Positions 52,295-62,199 of a stretch of DNA of 64,000 bases are shown here, in pieces. Source of the DNA: Asanoa ishikariensis (lineage in GTDB: Bacteria > Actinomycetota > Actinomycetes > Mycobacteriales > Micromonosporaceae); NCBI RefSeq assembly GCF_900107455.1, contig NZ_FNQB01000002.1, positions 1,054,001 through 1,118,000 of the forward strand. The letters run 5' to 3'. The notes under the pieces were generated by a model. That model did no database searches. It saw only the letters and a program-made list of their open reading frames with translations, and was not told the DNA's origin. Position 1 is the first letter of the stretch, and the number at the start of each line of letters is the position of its first letter. A program made the position numbers and the translations under genes.

Positions 52295-54472
52295 ATGTTC
52301 GCGTGGTGGGGGCGGGCGGTGGTCCGGTTCCGTTGGTTCGTGCTGGCGGCCGCGGCAGCGCTGGTGCTGGTCGGCGCGGCGTGGGGCACGGGGGTGTTCG
52401 GCGCGCTGACCGGCGGCGGGTTCGACGACCCGAAGTCCGAGTCGACCCAGTTCCGGGACCGCACGATCGCCGAGCTCGGCAGCCAGGACGTCGACGTGCT
52501 GGTGCTCTACTCCGACCCGGCCGCGGCGGTCGACGACCCGAGTTTCCGCGACCCGGTGACCGCGACGCTGGCCAAGATCCGGGCGTTGCCCGAGGTCGCG
52601 TCGGTGACCAGCTTCTACGACACGCAGTCGCCGGCGCTGGTCTCGGTCGACCGGCGCGCCACCTACGCGATGGTCCAGCTCAAGGCCATCGACCCGGACG
52701 GGAAGACCAGCGCGTACGAGACGATCGAACCGGCGTTGACCGCACCCGGCATCACCACGCAGACGGGCGGCACGGTCCCGTTCCTCCACGAGGCCAACAA
52801 ACAGACGAGCGAAGACCTGGCGCGGGCCGAGATGTTCTCGCTCCCCGTCCTGCTGGTACTGCTCATCCTGATCTTCGGTGGCCTGGCCGCCGCTGCCACG
52901 CCTCTGATGATCGGCGGCATCGCGATCCTGGGCTCGCTGGTCGTGGTGCGGCTGATCAACATGCTCACCGACGTGTCCGTCTTCGCGGTCAACATCATCA
53001 CGTTGATCGGGCTGGGCATGGCGGTCGACTATGCGCTGTTCATCGTGAGCCGGTTCCGCGAGGAGTTGGCCGCCGGTCACGAGCCGCCTGCGGCGATCGG
53101 GCGCACGATGGCCACCGCCGGCCGCACGGTGTTGGTCTCCGGGCTGACCATCGCCCTCGCGCTGGCCAGTCTGTTGATCTTCCCGCAGTCGTTCCTGCGC
53201 TCGATGGGCTTCGGCGGCCTGGCAGCGGTGCTGGTCGCGATGCTGGCCGCACTGACGGCGTTGCCCGCGCTGCTGGCCGTGCTCGGCCACCGGGTCAACG
53301 CGCTGCGCATCCCGCTGCCCTGGCGGCGCGGGCCGGAGCACGCCGGCGGCGACGGCGCCTGGGCCAGGATCGCGCGGAGCGTGATGCGCCGACCCATCGT
53401 GTACGCGGCCGGCGTCATCGTGATCCTCGCCGTGCTCGCGTCGCCGGTGCTCCGGATCAGCTTCGGCGGCTTCGACGAGCGGGTGCTCCCGCCGGGCTCC
53501 GAACCGCGAGTGGTGTCCGACGCGATCACCGCCGACTTCGCGGGTGGCACGGTCGGGCCGATCGAGGTGCTGGTCTCCGGTGGTGGCCAGGCCGAGGCGC
53601 AACGGCTCGCGTCGACCGTGACCGGCCTGCCCGATGTGACCGGGGTCCAGGTGACCGCGTCGGAAGGGGCGTCGTCACTGCTCACCGTCACCTACCCGGG
53701 CGAGTCGACCGGCGACGCGGCGCAGGGTGTCGTGCGGGCGATCCGCGACCTGCCGGCGCCCGCGGGCGTCGACGTCCTTGTCGGTGGCCGCACGGCGGCC
53801 GACATCGACCTGATTGACAGCCTCGTCGCGCACCTGCCGTGGATGGCATTGATTATGGCGTTGGCGACACTGATCCTGCTGTTCCTGGCGTTCGGCTCGA
53901 TCGTGCTGCCGATCAAGGCGGTCCTGATGAACCTGGTCTCGATCGGCGCCTCGTTCGGCGTGGTCGTCTGGGTCTTCCAGGACGGTCACTTCGCCGACTT
54001 CCTCGGCTTCACGCCCACGGGCTTCATCGAACCCAGCAACCCGATCCTGATGCTGGCCGTCCTGTTCGGACTGGCGACCGACTACGAGGTCTTCCTGCTG
54101 TCGCGGGTACGCGAGGAGTGGGACCGCACCGGCGACAACACGGCGTCGGTGGCATCCGGCCTCCAACACACCGGCCGGATCATCACCGCGGCCGCCCTGT
54201 TGCTGACGGTGGTCGTTGCCGGCTTCGCCAGCGGTGGCATCGCCTTCATCAAGCTGATCGGCGTCGGCATGATCGTGGCCATCATCGTCGACGCGACGCT
54301 GGTGCGACTACTCCTCGTCCCGGCGACGATGCGACTACTCGGCCGCTGGAACTGGTGGGCGCCAGGGCCCTTCGGCGCGGTCTACCGCCGGTTCGGCATC
54401 CGTGAGCTCGACCCGCATCCTGACGCGGCGGCCAAGGAGGAAGCCCTGGCCGGAAGCAGCCGCTCCACCTGA
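52295..54472 (+). CDS. MMPL/RND-family transporter
   Basis: A 725-residue exporter with about twelve membrane segments in two halves: one N-terminal helix, a periplasmic loop (residues 35-170), five helices, then the same again. The paired motifs GMAVDYALFIVSRFREEL (about 246-263) and ATDYEVFLLSRVREEW (about 591-606) hold the proton-relay Asp residues. Members export lipids, siderophores or drugs. GGGGGG precedes ATG 52295. Probably repressed by the TetR protein and induced by its unknown ligand. Confidence 0.93.
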   Translation: MFAWWGRAVVRFRWFVLAAAAALVLVGAAWGTGVFGALTGGGFDDPKSESTQFRDRTIAELGSQDVDVLVLYSDPAAAVDDPSFRDPVTATLAKIRALPEVASVTSFYDTQSPALVSVDRRATYAMVQLKAIDPDGKTSAYETIEPALTAPGITTQTGGTVPFLHEANKQTSEDLARAEMFSLPVLLVLLILIFGGLAAAATPLMIGGIAILGSLVVVRLINMLTDVSVFAVNIITLIGLGMAVDYALFIVSRFREELAAGHEPPAAIGRTMATAGRTVLVSGLTIALALASLLIFPQSFLRSMGFGGLAAVLVAMLAALTALPALLAVLGHRVNALRIPLPWRRGPEHAGGDGAWARIARSVMRRPIVYAAGVIVILAVLASPVLRISFGGFDERVLPPGSEPRVVSDAITADFAGGTVGPIEVLVSGGGQAEAQRLASTVTGLPDVTGVQVTASEGASSLLTVTYPGESTGDAAQGVVRAIRDLPAPAGVDVLVGGRTAADIDLIDSLVAHLPWMALIMALATLILLFLAFGSIVLPIKAVLMNLVSIGASFGVVVWVFQDGHFADFLGFTPTGFIEPSNPILMLAVLFGLATDYEVFLLSRVREEWDRTGDNTASVASGLQHTGRIITAAALLLTVVVAGFASGGIAFIKLIGVGMIVAIIVDATLVRLLLVPATMRLLGRWNWWAPGPFGAVYRRFGIRELDPHPDAAAKEEALAGSSRST

Positions 54473-54657
54473 CGATCCGGCCAACGACGGAATGCCGCCG
54501 GTGGACGCACGTCGTCGGGGCGCGCACCCGGCAACTCACGGGCGAGCAGCAGAAGCTCGCCCAGCCTGCGGGCGACCGCCCGGGTGCCCGTCAGGGCGCC
54601 GGGCAGGACGGCGGCGGCAGCCCGCCGGTCTGCGGGGTCCTGGCCCAGAGCACCCGT

Positions 54658-55503
54658 TCACTGGGTGCGCGCCAGAGGAGCCGCTGAGGAGCGGCGCGCG
54701 GCGAGGGTGCTGCTGAGGACGAGCGTTGCCGAATACCCCGCCAGCACAATGACGTGGAACAGGTAGAGCCAGAGCAGCACCGCGACCACAGCCCCGACCG
54801 GGTCGAAGCCGCCGAAAGGGATGCCGAGGTCCAGCGGGAAGGAGGTGAACAGGACGAACCCGTGCAGGAAGCCCGACAGGTTGGCGGCTGTGAACGAGGC
54901 GACCAAGCAGGTCGGGCGCCAATCGGGGCGGCCTGGGCCGACGATCCGGTACACCCAGATCAGCACCGGCGTCAGGACCAGCCAGACGGCCAGGAACGAC
55001 AGGACCACGCCCAGCACCACCGACCAGCCACCGCGGCGGACCAGGCCCGTCGTGTACGGGAGTGCGGCGATCGTGGCCAGCACCAGTGCGGGCGCCGGCG
55101 CCAACAGCGGCAGCAACAGCAGACGGCCGCGCCAGCCCACCAGACGTTCCGTGCCGGGCTCGGCCACTGACACGAACGCCCGCCGCAGGCCCTCGCCGTA
55201 GAACGACGCCGGCAGTAGGGACGCGAGGGCCAGCCACGGTGTCAGGGTGAGGCCCGCCTCGACCAGCGCGGCCGCGGCCCGGTCGGCGCCGATCGACGAC
55301 GGCAGGGTGTCCGTCGCGTACGCGGTCAGCCGCCGCACCCGGTCCGCACCCGCCACCAGGCCGGTGAGCCAGAGGGCGAGCAGCGAGACCGGCACGATCG
55401 CGATCGCGCCGTAGAACGTGATCGCGGCGGCGTGCAGCGACAGGTCCCGGCCACGCAGGGGCGCGAACGCGGCTCGCGCCACCCTTCTCAGGCCCTCGAC
55501 CAT
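54658..55503 (-). CDS. YihY/UPF0761 (ribonuclease BN-like) membrane protein
   Basis: A 281-residue protein with about six membrane segments. The family N-terminus AAAITFYGAIAIVPVSLLAL is near residues 26-45, and FGGFDPVGAVVAVLLWLYLF near 228. Despite the old name it is not a nuclease. ATG 55503 was chosen with GTGAGGGC upstream; an in-frame start lies at 55545. It is divergent from a GNAT gene across 50 bases. The 185 bases to the convergent MMPL gene contain coding-like sequence in frame with this gene after its stop. Confidence 0.88.
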   Translation of the reverse strand: MVEGLRRVARAAFAPLRGRDLSLHAAAITFYGAIAIVPVSLLALWLTGLVAGADRVRRLTAYATDTLPSSIGADRAAAALVEAGLTLTPWLALASLLPASFYGEGLRRAFVSVAEPGTERLVGWRGRLLLLPLLAPAPALVLATIAALPYTTGLVRRGGWSVVLGVVLSFLAVWLVLTPVLIWVYRIVGPGRPDWRPTCLVASFTAANLSGFLHGFVLFTSFPLDLGIPFGGFDPVGAVVAVLLWLYLFHVIVLAGYSATLVLSSTLAARRSSAAPLARTQ

Positions 55504-55553
55504 GCCCTCACTTTCCCTGGAAGGGCGCCCGACACTCCTTAGCATCCGTGGAC

Positions 55554-56090
55554 ATGACGGTCTTCGAGACGGATCGCCTGATCGTTCGGCAGTGGACGGA
55601 GAGCGACGCCGACGTCGCCCGGGTCTTCGACATGCTGTCCCGCTGGGAGGTCGCCCAGTGGCTCGGTGCCCGGCCGCGCGTGCTGGAGAGCCCGAGCGAG
55701 GCGCTCGCCGCGATCCGCCGGTGGCGCGCCCGGGCCGACGACCTGCACGGGATCTGGGCGGTCGACGTCCGCGACACCGGCATCACGGCCGGCTCGGTGC
55801 TGGTCGTGCCGTTGCCCGACGTCGACCATGAGCCGACCGACGACATCGAGGTCGGCTGGCACCTGCATCCGGACTCGTGGGGGCACGGGTACGCGACGGA
55901 ATCAGCGCGCGCCGCCATCGATCGGGTGTTCTCGGCCGGCCTGGATCAGATCTACGCGGTCATCCGGGAGGGCAACGTGCCCTCGATCGCGGTCGCCCGC
56001 CGGCTCGGTATGGCCTCGATCGGAACCCGGACCACCTGGTACGGCGGGATCGAGCTGGACACCTACCGGCTCGCGGCCGGCGATCGCTGA
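55554..56090 (+). CDS. GNAT acetyltransferase, RimJ/RimL type
   Basis: A 178-residue N-acetyltransferase. It has the family start FETDRLIVRQWTESDADV, the acetyl-CoA loop in WGHGYATESARAAID (about 106-120) and NVPSIAVARRLGM near residue 140. The substrate could be a ribosomal-protein terminus or a small molecule. ATG 55554 was preferred to the GTG six bases earlier. The last codons and stop belong to a short duplication (56071-56142). Confidence 0.9.
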   Translation: MTVFETDRLIVRQWTESDADVARVFDMLSRWEVAQWLGARPRVLESPSEALAAIRRWRARADDLHGIWAVDVRDTGITAGSVLVVPLPDVDHEPTDDIEVGWHLHPDSWGHGYATESARAAIDRVFSAGLDQIYAVIREGNVPSIAVARRLGMASIGTRTTWYGGIELDTYRLAAGDR

Positions 56091-56142
56091 CCGGGCAACC
56101 GGCGGCAGGCACCTCGCGGCAGATCGCTGACCGGGCACCCGG
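56071..56142 (+). repeat. Direct duplication across the GNAT stop codon
   Basis: A word beginning CTCGCGGC and containing GATCGCTGACCGGGCA with CCGGCGG after it occurs at 56071 and again at 56113. The first copy includes the TGA of the acetyltransferase gene. Confidence 0.8.
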
Positions 56143-56148
56143 CGGACC

Positions 56149-56697
56149 ATGCCGCCGATCTACCCTCCTCCGGTGCGCATCGTCATCGTCGCCACCCCGG
56201 ATCCCCGGCGGCCCGTCGCGGCCCTCCGCCACGTGTCGCGGTGGGTCTTCCGCAGCTTCTGGGCCGTGGGACTCCTGGTGCTCGCCCTCGGAGTCGTCGG
56301 CATCGTGGTGCTGGACGGCGGCGACCCGGCGCTCGACGCCGCGATCATGGTCATCGGGTTGCTGCTGCTCGCCTCGCCCAGCTTCATGGTGGCGTCCGTG
56401 CGACGGCAACAGCGCGCTACCGCGGGCATGACCATCGAGTACGAGTTCGACGAGGACGGCGTCCTGCAACGCTACGAGGACGGCGAGTCGCGAATGCCGT
56501 GGTCGACCCTGCTGCGCGCGGAGATCTTCTCGAACACACTGCTGCTCTTCCAGGCGAGGAACCGGTACATCCCGATCCCGATCGGGGCGCTCTCCCCGAC
56601 GGACCGCGCCGACCTGCGCGACCTCTTGGAGCGGCACGGGCTTCTGCCACCTCCGCGCGCCGACCTGTGGACAACTTCGGACCCCGCATCCCGATAG
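56149..56697 (+). CDS. YcxB-like membrane protein
   Basis: A 182-residue protein with two membrane segments (about residues 34-55 and 62-82) and a soluble C-terminal part of about 90 residues, rich in beta strands ([20 protein letters not shown]), as in YcxB-family proteins. The start is uncertain: ATG 56149 and GTG 56173 are in frame with no strong ribosome site. It ends 14 bases before dxr. A DnaA-box sequence in reverse (TGTGGACAA at 56666) lies within it. Function unknown. Confidence 0.7.
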   Translation: MPPIYPPPVRIVIVATPDPRRPVAALRHVSRWVFRSFWAVGLLVLALGVVGIVVLDGGDPALDAAIMVIGLLLLASPSFMVASVRRQQRATAGMTIEYEFDEDGVLQRYEDGESRMPWSTLLRAEIFSNTLLLFQARNRYIPIPIGALSPTDRADLRDLLERHGLLPPPRADLWTTSDPASR

Positions 56698-56711
56698 GGG
56701 AGAATGACCGA

Positions 56712-57938
56712 GTGACCCAAGCAAACCGGACCGCGCCGCGCGAGATCGTCCTGCTCGGCAGCACGGGTTCGATCGGCACTCAGGCGGTCGACATCGTGCG
56801 CCGCAATCCCGAGCGGTTCCGGGTGGTGGCGCTCGGCGCCGGCGGCGGCAACGTCGGGCTGCTCGCCGCCCAGGCGCTCGAGCTCGGTGTCGAGGCCGTC
56901 GGCGTGGCCAGGGCGTCCACCGCGCAGGACCTCCAACTCGCCTTCTACGCCCAGGCGGCCAAGAAGGGCTACGCGACCGGCGACTTCCGCATCCCCAAGA
57001 TCCTGGCGGGGCCGACCGCGATGGCCGAGCTGGCGGAATGGCCGGCCGACCTGGTGCTCAACGGCGTCGTCGGCTCGCTCGGCCTGGCGCCGACCCTGGC
57101 CGCGCTCAGGGCCGGCCGCACCCTCGCGCTCGCCAACAAGGAGTCCCTGATCGCCGGCGGCAGCCTGGTCAAGGCGGCGGTGACGCGGCCCGGGCAGATC
57201 GTCCCGGTCGACTCCGAGCATTCCGCGCTGGCCCAGTGCCTGCGATCCGGCGCCGAGCGCGAGGTGCGCAAGCTGGTGCTGACCGCCAGCGGCGGGCCTT
57301 TCCGCGGGCGGCGGCGAGCAGAGCTGACCGAGGTCACGCCCGACGAGGCGTTGGCGCACCCCACCTGGAACATGGGGCCGGTGGTCACGATCAATTCGGC
57401 CACCATGGTCAACAAAGGGCTAGAAGTGATCGAGGCCCACGAGCTTTTCGACGTCGACTACGACGACATCCAGGTCGTGGTGCACCCGCAGTCGGTGATC
57501 CATTCCATGGTGGAGTTCATCGACGGCTCGACGATCGCGCAGGCCAGCCCGCCGGACATGCGGCTGCCGATCTCGCTGGGCCTCGGTTGGCCCGACCGGG
57601 TGACAGACGCGGCAAAGCCGGTCGACTGGACGACCGCACACACCTGGACCTTCGAGCCTCTCGACGACGCGGCGTTCCCGGCGGTCGAGCTGGCCAAGCA
57701 GGCGGGCCGGGCGGGGCGGTGCCGGCCGGCGATCTACAACGCGGCCAACGAAGAGTGTGTGGCCGCCTTCACGGACGGCCGTTTGCCCTTCCTCGGCATA
57801 GTGGACACCGTGGAGCAAGTCCTCACGGCCGCACCCGACTTCGCCGAACCAGGTACCGTCGATGACGTGCTCGCCGCGGAAACCTGGGCCCGGAGGCAGG
57901 CGCGGGATCTGATCGGGTCAGCGGTGAGGGGAGCTTAA
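56712..57938 (+). CDS. dxr: 1-deoxy-D-xylulose 5-phosphate reductoisomerase
   Basis: A 408-residue NADPH-dependent enzyme of the MEP isoprenoid pathway. The nucleotide motif [14 protein letters not shown] is near residues 13-26; ANKESLI near 142; the metal and substrate region [11 protein letters not shown] near 165 and SGGPFRG near 195; and [16 protein letters not shown] near 217. GTG 56712 has GGGGAGA eight bases upstream. The stop overlaps the rseP start by one base. Confidence 0.96.
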   Translation: MTQANRTAPREIVLLGSTGSIGTQAVDIVRRNPERFRVVALGAGGGNVGLLAAQALELGVEAVGVARASTAQDLQLAFYAQAAKKGYATGDFRIPKILAGPTAMAELAEWPADLVLNGVVGSLGLAPTLAALRAGRTLALANKESLIAGGSLVKAAVTRPGQIVPVDSEHSALAQCLRSGAEREVRKLVLTASGGPFRGRRRAELTEVTPDEALAHPTWNMGPVVTINSATMVNKGLEVIEAHELFDVDYDDIQVVVHPQSVIHSMVEFIDGSTIAQASPPDMRLPISLGLGWPDRVTDAAKPVDWTTAHTWTFEPLDDAAFPAVELAKQAGRAGRCRPAIYNAANEECVAAFTDGRLPFLGIVDTVEQVLTAAPDFAEPGTVDDVLAAETWARRQARDLIGSAVRGA

Positions 57939-59173
57939 TGTATCTGATCGGTGTGGCGCTTTTCGCCCTTGTCATCCTGATATCGGTCAGTTTGCACGAA
58001 GCCGGGCACATGCTTACCGCCAAGGCCTTCGGCATGAAGGTGACCAAATACTTCGTCGGCTTCGGGCCGACGTTGTGGTCGTTCAAGCGCGGCGAGACCG
58101 AATACGGGCTCAAGGGCATTCCGCTCGGCGGCTTCTGCAAGATCGTCGGCATGACGCCGCAGGACGACGACGTCGACCCGGCCGACGAGCCCCGCGCGAT
58201 GTGGCGGTTCCCGCTCTGGAAGCGCACCGTCGTGATGAGCGCCGGCTCGATCACCCACTTCCTCCTGGCGATCGTCACGCTCTGGCTCGCCGCGATGTTC
58301 ATCGGCCTGCCCAACCCGGCACTGGCCGAACCGCAGCCGGCCTACGTCAAGATCACCAATTGTGTGATCGTCGGCGCGACCGCCAACCGTGACTGCATCC
58401 CGGGTGACCCGGCGAGCCCGGCCAAGCAGGCCGGCCTCCAGGACGACGACAAGATCACCGCCATCAACGGCGTCCCGGTGGCGACCTACACCGACCTGGT
58501 CAGCGAGATCCGCAAGCTCCCGGCGGGCTCCCAGGCGACGATCAACTACCAGCGCGGTGGCGCCGACCAGCAGGTCAACGTCAACCTCGCCTCGGTGCAG
58601 CGGCCTCCGGTCGACAACCCCGAAGGCCCGGTCGGTGCCGTGAGCGCCCTCGGCGTGCAGGGCCCCATTCCGCCGCCGGGCGTGCCGGTCATGCTCAAGT
58701 ACAACGCGATCGAAGCCGTGCCCGCGACCGCCGACTACACCGGCAACCTCGCGGTCGGCACCGTCCAGTCGCTCCAGCGGATCCCGCAGAAGATCCCGGC
58801 CCTCTGGGACGCGGTCACCGGTGAGCCGCGCGACGCCGACACCCCGATCAGCGTGGTCGGAGCCAGCCGGCTCGGTGGCGAGGCCGTCGAACACAGCGCA
58901 TGGGAAATCTTTGTCCTGCTGTTCGTCTCGTTGAACTTCTTCATTGGTGTGTTCAACCTGCTGCCGCTGCTACCTCTTGACGGTGGCCACATCGCGATCT
59001 CGTGGTTCGAGCGGGCCAGGTCCTGGGTAGCCGCACGGCTGGGCAAGCCCGATCCAGGGCGCGTCGACTACTACAAGCTGATGCCCGTTACGTACGTCGT
59101 TATCCTGATAGGCGGGGCTTTTACCCTGCTGACGATCACTGCTGACATCATCAACCCCATCACGCTCTTCTAG
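57938..59173 (+). CDS. rseP: Site-2 protease RseP (Rip1-like)
   Basis: A 411-residue intramembrane zinc metalloprotease. HEAGH at residues 20-24 is in the first membrane segment, [19 protein letters not shown] follows near 42, a PDZ domain fills about 150-230, and the third ligand is in [12 protein letters not shown] near residue 345. Three or four membrane segments. Homologues cut anti-sigma factors and control stress regulons. dxr-rseP-ispG is the canonical actinobacterial operon. Confidence 0.95.
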   Translation: MYLIGVALFALVILISVSLHEAGHMLTAKAFGMKVTKYFVGFGPTLWSFKRGETEYGLKGIPLGGFCKIVGMTPQDDDVDPADEPRAMWRFPLWKRTVVMSAGSITHFLLAIVTLWLAAMFIGLPNPALAEPQPAYVKITNCVIVGATANRDCIPGDPASPAKQAGLQDDDKITAINGVPVATYTDLVSEIRKLPAGSQATINYQRGGADQQVNVNLASVQRPPVDNPEGPVGAVSALGVQGPIPPPGVPVMLKYNAIEAVPATADYTGNLAVGTVQSLQRIPQKIPALWDAVTGEPRDADTPISVVGASRLGGEAVEHSAWEIFVLLFVSLNFFIGVFNLLPLLPLDGGHIAISWFERARSWVAARLGKPDPGRVDYYKLMPVTYVVILIGGAFTLLTITADIINPITLF

Positions 59174-59208
59174 AACCCGCGCACAACCGTTCCGAGGTGA
59201 GTGTTCCC

Positions 59209-60381
59209 GTGACCGCGATCAGTCTCGGCATGCCGGCCGTTCCTCCCCCGCCGCTGGCCCCGCGCCGGCAGAGCCGCCAGATCCAGGTCGGCTCGGTGGC
59301 GGTGGGTGGTGGTGCCCCGGTGTCGGTGCAGTCGATGACTACCACGCTGACCGCCGACATCAACTCGACGTTGCAGCAGATCGCCGAGCTCACGGCGTCG
59401 GGCTGCCAGATCGTGCGGGTAGCGGTGCCGTCGCAGGACGACGTGGAGGCGCTGCCCGCGATCGCGAAGAAGTCGCAGATCCCGGTCATCGCCGACATCC
59501 ACTTCCAGCCGAGGTACGTGTTCGCGGCGATCGACGCCGGCTGCGCGGCCGTCCGGGTCAACCCCGGCAACATCCGGCAGTTCGACGACAAGGTCAAGGA
59601 GATCGCCGTCGCGGCGTCGGGCGCGGGGGTGCCGATCCGGATCGGGGTCAACGCCGGCTCGCTCGACAAGCGGCTGCTGCAGAAATACGGCAAGGCCACC
59701 GCAGAGGCGCTGGTCGAGTCGGCGCTGTGGGAGTGCTCGCTGTTCGAGGAGCACGGCTTCCGCGACATCAAGATCTCGGTGAAGCACAACGACCCGGTCG
59801 TGATGATCCGGGCGTACCGGCAGTTGGCCGAGCAATGCGACTACCCGCTGCACCTCGGTGTGACCGAGGCCGGCCCGGCGTTCCAGGGCACGATCAAGTC
59901 GGCGGTCGCGTTCGGCGCGCTGCTGGCCGAGGGCATCGGTGACACCATCCGGGTGTCGCTGTCCGCGCCGCCGGTCGAAGAGGTCAAGGTCGGCCAGCAG
60001 ATCCTCGAGTCGCTGGGCCTGCGCGAGCGCGGCCTGGAGATCGTCTCCTGCCCGTCCTGCGGTCGGGCCCAGGTCGACGTCTACAAGCTCGCCGAAGAGG
60101 TCACCGCCGGGCTCGAGGGCCTGCCGGTGCCGCTGCGGGTCGCGGTCATGGGCTGCGTGGTCAACGGCCCGGGCGAGGCCCGCGAGGCCGACCTCGGCGT
60201 GGCGTCCGGCAACGGCAAGGGCCAGATCTTCGTCAGGGGCAAGGTCATCAAGACGGTGCCCGAAGGCCAGATCGTCGAGACCCTGATCGCCGAGGCCGTC
60301 CGCCTGGCCGAGGAGATGGGCGCCGAGCTCCCCGACGAGCTGCGCGAGCTCGCGATCGGCCCGACGGTAACCGTCCACTAG
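59209..60381 (+). CDS. ispG: 4-hydroxy-3-methylbut-2-enyl diphosphate synthase IspG
   Basis: A 390-residue [4Fe-4S] enzyme, penultimate in the MEP pathway. QSMTTT near residue 43 and the TIM-barrel segment [17 protein letters not shown] near residue 106 are typical; cluster Cys residues are in CPSCGRAQ near 280 and [11 protein letters not shown] near 312. GTG 59209 was chosen because AGGTGAG lies eight bases upstream and it gives the common start MTAISLG; the GTG at 59197 overlaps that site. A strong terminator follows. Confidence 0.96.
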   Translation: MTAISLGMPAVPPPPLAPRRQSRQIQVGSVAVGGGAPVSVQSMTTTLTADINSTLQQIAELTASGCQIVRVAVPSQDDVEALPAIAKKSQIPVIADIHFQPRYVFAAIDAGCAAVRVNPGNIRQFDDKVKEIAVAASGAGVPIRIGVNAGSLDKRLLQKYGKATAEALVESALWECSLFEEHGFRDIKISVKHNDPVVMIRAYRQLAEQCDYPLHLGVTEAGPAFQGTIKSAVAFGALLAEGIGDTIRVSLSAPPVEEVKVGQQILESLGLRERGLEIVSCPSCGRAQVDVYKLAEEVTAGLEGLPVPLRVAVMGCVVNGPGEAREADLGVASGNGKGQIFVRGKVIKTVPEGQIVETLIAEAVRLAEEMGAELPDELRELAIGPTVTVH

Positions 60382-60443
60382 CTGTCGTCGTAGCCGGCGC
60401 CGCCGCCCAGCGGCGGCAGGGTTCGCCCTAAGGACAAGAAACG

Positions 60444-60480
60444 GAAAGGCTCCACGAGATCACATCTCGTGGAGCCTTTC
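60444..60480 (+). terminator. Bidirectional terminator after ispG
   Basis: A perfect 17-bp stem, GAAAGGCTCCACGAGAT with its complement ending GGAGCCTTTC, and a 3-base loop. The A-rich and T-rich flanks make it useful in both directions, between ispG and the convergent padR-like gene. Confidence 0.9.
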
Positions 60481-60490
60481 GCGTGAACCG

Positions 60491-61102
60491 TCACCGGGTC
60501 TCGGGGTCTTCGGCCAGGATCGCGTAGAGCTTGCGCCGGGCCTCGTCGAGCACCTCGGCCGCGCGGTTGCGCTGGTCGTCGCTGCCGGTGCGGAGCACCT
60601 GGCGAAGTGCGTTCATGGTGCCCATCGCCGCTTCGCGGATGTCCTGCCAGCTATTGACGGCACCGGCGGCCTCGAAGGCGCTCCAGGGCGCCTGTGCGGC
60701 GGCGTCGGTCGCCTCGGCCTGGCCGGCCTCCGTGAGGGTGAAGCTCTTGCGGCCGCCCTCAGTGGTGCTGACGATCAGGCCCTCGTCCTCCAGCAGTTGG
60801 AGCGTGGGGTAGACCGAGCCGGGGCTGGGTCGCCACATGCCACCTGTGCGCTGCTCGAGCTCCTGGATCATCTCGTAGCCGTGCATCGGCCGCTCTGTGA
60901 GCAGCGCGAGCAGTGCGGCCCGGACGTTGGGCCGGCGTCCGCCCCGACCGCCGCGCCCGCGGCCACCGGGGCCGCCGCCGAAGCCGCCGGCGCCGCCCCA
61001 GCCGAAGCCACCGAAGTCGCCTCCGGGGAAGCCGTGCCCGCGCATCCGTGAGTCATGGCCACCGTGATGGCCGCGATGAAGATTTTCGCGTTGGAACCTC
61101 AT
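60491..61102 (-). CDS. PadR-family regulator with His/Gly-rich N-terminus
   Basis: A 203-residue repressor. Residues 1-55 are low-complexity and rich in His, Gly and Phe (HRGHHGGHDSRMRGHG and FGGFGWGGAGGFGGGP). The PadR winged helix follows (about 58-130: LLALLTERPMHGYEMIQEL, SPGSVYPTLQLLEDEGLI), then a helical dimerisation region. ATG 61102 was chosen for GAGGAGG seven bases upstream; an in-frame start lies at 61150. Palindromes just upstream suggest autoregulation. Confidence 0.9.
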   Translation of the reverse strand: MRFQRENLHRGHHGGHDSRMRGHGFPGGDFGGFGWGGAGGFGGGPGGRGRGGRGGRRPNVRAALLALLTERPMHGYEMIQELEQRTGGMWRPSPGSVYPTLQLLEDEGLIVSTTEGGRKSFTLTEAGQAEATDAAAQAPWSAFEAAGAVNSWQDIREAAMGTMNALRQVLRTGSDDQRNRAAEVLDEARRKLYAILAEDPETR

Positions 61103-61119
61103 GGGGTCCTCCTCCGATC

Positions 61120-61166
61120 TGTTGTCGATACGTTGACGATATATCGGCAATGCATCGCCGACAACA
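61120..61166 (-). promoter_or_regulatory. Operator-like palindromes before the PadR gene
   Basis: An outer inverted repeat (TGTTGTCGAT at 61120 and ATCGCCGACAACA at 61154) encloses the perfect palindrome CGATATATCG (61137-61146). Such ATAT-centred palindromes are common PadR sites. Confidence 0.6.
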
Positions 61167-61263
61167 CGCAGTGACCTGGGTCACGTCGGAAAGTTGGTCG
61201 ATCTAGGGGCCAAACCGGGGGAAGCCGTTCGCACCGCGATCTGGCACGCTTGAGAGCGTGTTG

Positions 61264-62097
61264 ATGGTGCCCGTCCGGCAGCTCGGCGAGACCGAGCGGG
61301 GAGCGGTCGAGCGCTTGCTGGACACCGACCCCTATGGCGGGGCGCAGGTGGCCGAGCGGGTCGCCGCGCGCGGGCTCGCCTGGTGGCGGGCCGACGGGCG
61401 CGTCTTCGGGTACGGGTCGCGCCGGCACGTCGAGGCGCTCTGCTGGCTGGGCGGCCACCTGACCCCCGTCCATGCCGGCCCGACGGCGGTGGCCGCGTTC
61501 GCCGAGCGGCTGGCCGCCGAAGACCGCACCTGCTCGTCGATCGTCGGGCGGGCCGACGCCGTCCTCGGGCTCTGGGAGCGGCTGTCCGACCACTGGGGGC
61601 CGGCCCGTGACGTCCGGCCGCACCAGCCGCTGTTGATGGCCGACTCGATGCCCGACGTGAGCATCGACAAGGCCGTCCGGGTCGTCCGCACCGAGGAGAC
61701 CGACCTGCTCTTTCCGGCCGCGGTGTCGATGTACACCGAGGAGGTCGGCGTCTCGCCGATGCTCGACGACGGTGGCGTCGGCTACCGGCGTCGGGTGGCA
61801 GACCTGGTCCGGGCCCGCCGCGCGTACGCCCGGATGGTCGATGGTGAGGTGGTCTTCAAGGCCGAGCTCGCGGTCGTCACCAAGCAGACCGCGCAGATCC
61901 AGGGCGTGTGGGTCGCGCCGAACTGGCGGGGCAAGGGGCTCGCGGCGCCGGCACTGGCCGCGGTGATGCGCGACGCGCTGCGCCGGGTCGCCCCGACGGT
62001 CAGCCTCTACGTCAACGACTACAACGAGCCGGCCCGTCGGGCGTACGACCGCTGCGGGTTCCGTCCTGTCGGTGAGTTCGCGACTGTGCTGTTCTGA
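61264..62097 (+). CDS. DUF4081/GNAT-family acetyltransferase
   Basis: A 277-residue protein with an N-terminal DUF4081 domain (about 1-130) and a C-terminal GNAT domain with IQGVWVAPNWRGKGLAAPAL (about 216-235) and YVNDYNEPARRAYDRCGF near 253. This gene normally stands just after ispG in actinobacteria, here with the padR-like gene between. GAGAG lies seven bases before ATG 61264; GTG 61258 is also possible. Acceptor unknown. Confidence 0.9.
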   Translation: MVPVRQLGETERGAVERLLDTDPYGGAQVAERVAARGLAWWRADGRVFGYGSRRHVEALCWLGGHLTPVHAGPTAVAAFAERLAAEDRTCSSIVGRADAVLGLWERLSDHWGPARDVRPHQPLLMADSMPDVSIDKAVRVVRTEETDLLFPAAVSMYTEEVGVSPMLDDGGVGYRRRVADLVRARRAYARMVDGEVVFKAELAVVTKQTAQIQGVWVAPNWRGKGLAAPALAAVMRDALRRVAPTVSLYVNDYNEPARRAYDRCGFRPVGEFATVLF

Positions 62098-62199
62098 TCC
62101 CACCTGGTGGGAGGCGTCAGCTAATCTCCGATTGCCGGAATCGGCCCGACCTCTACGCTAAGTGACGAACAAGACACCAAACGTCACTGGAGGTCCTCG

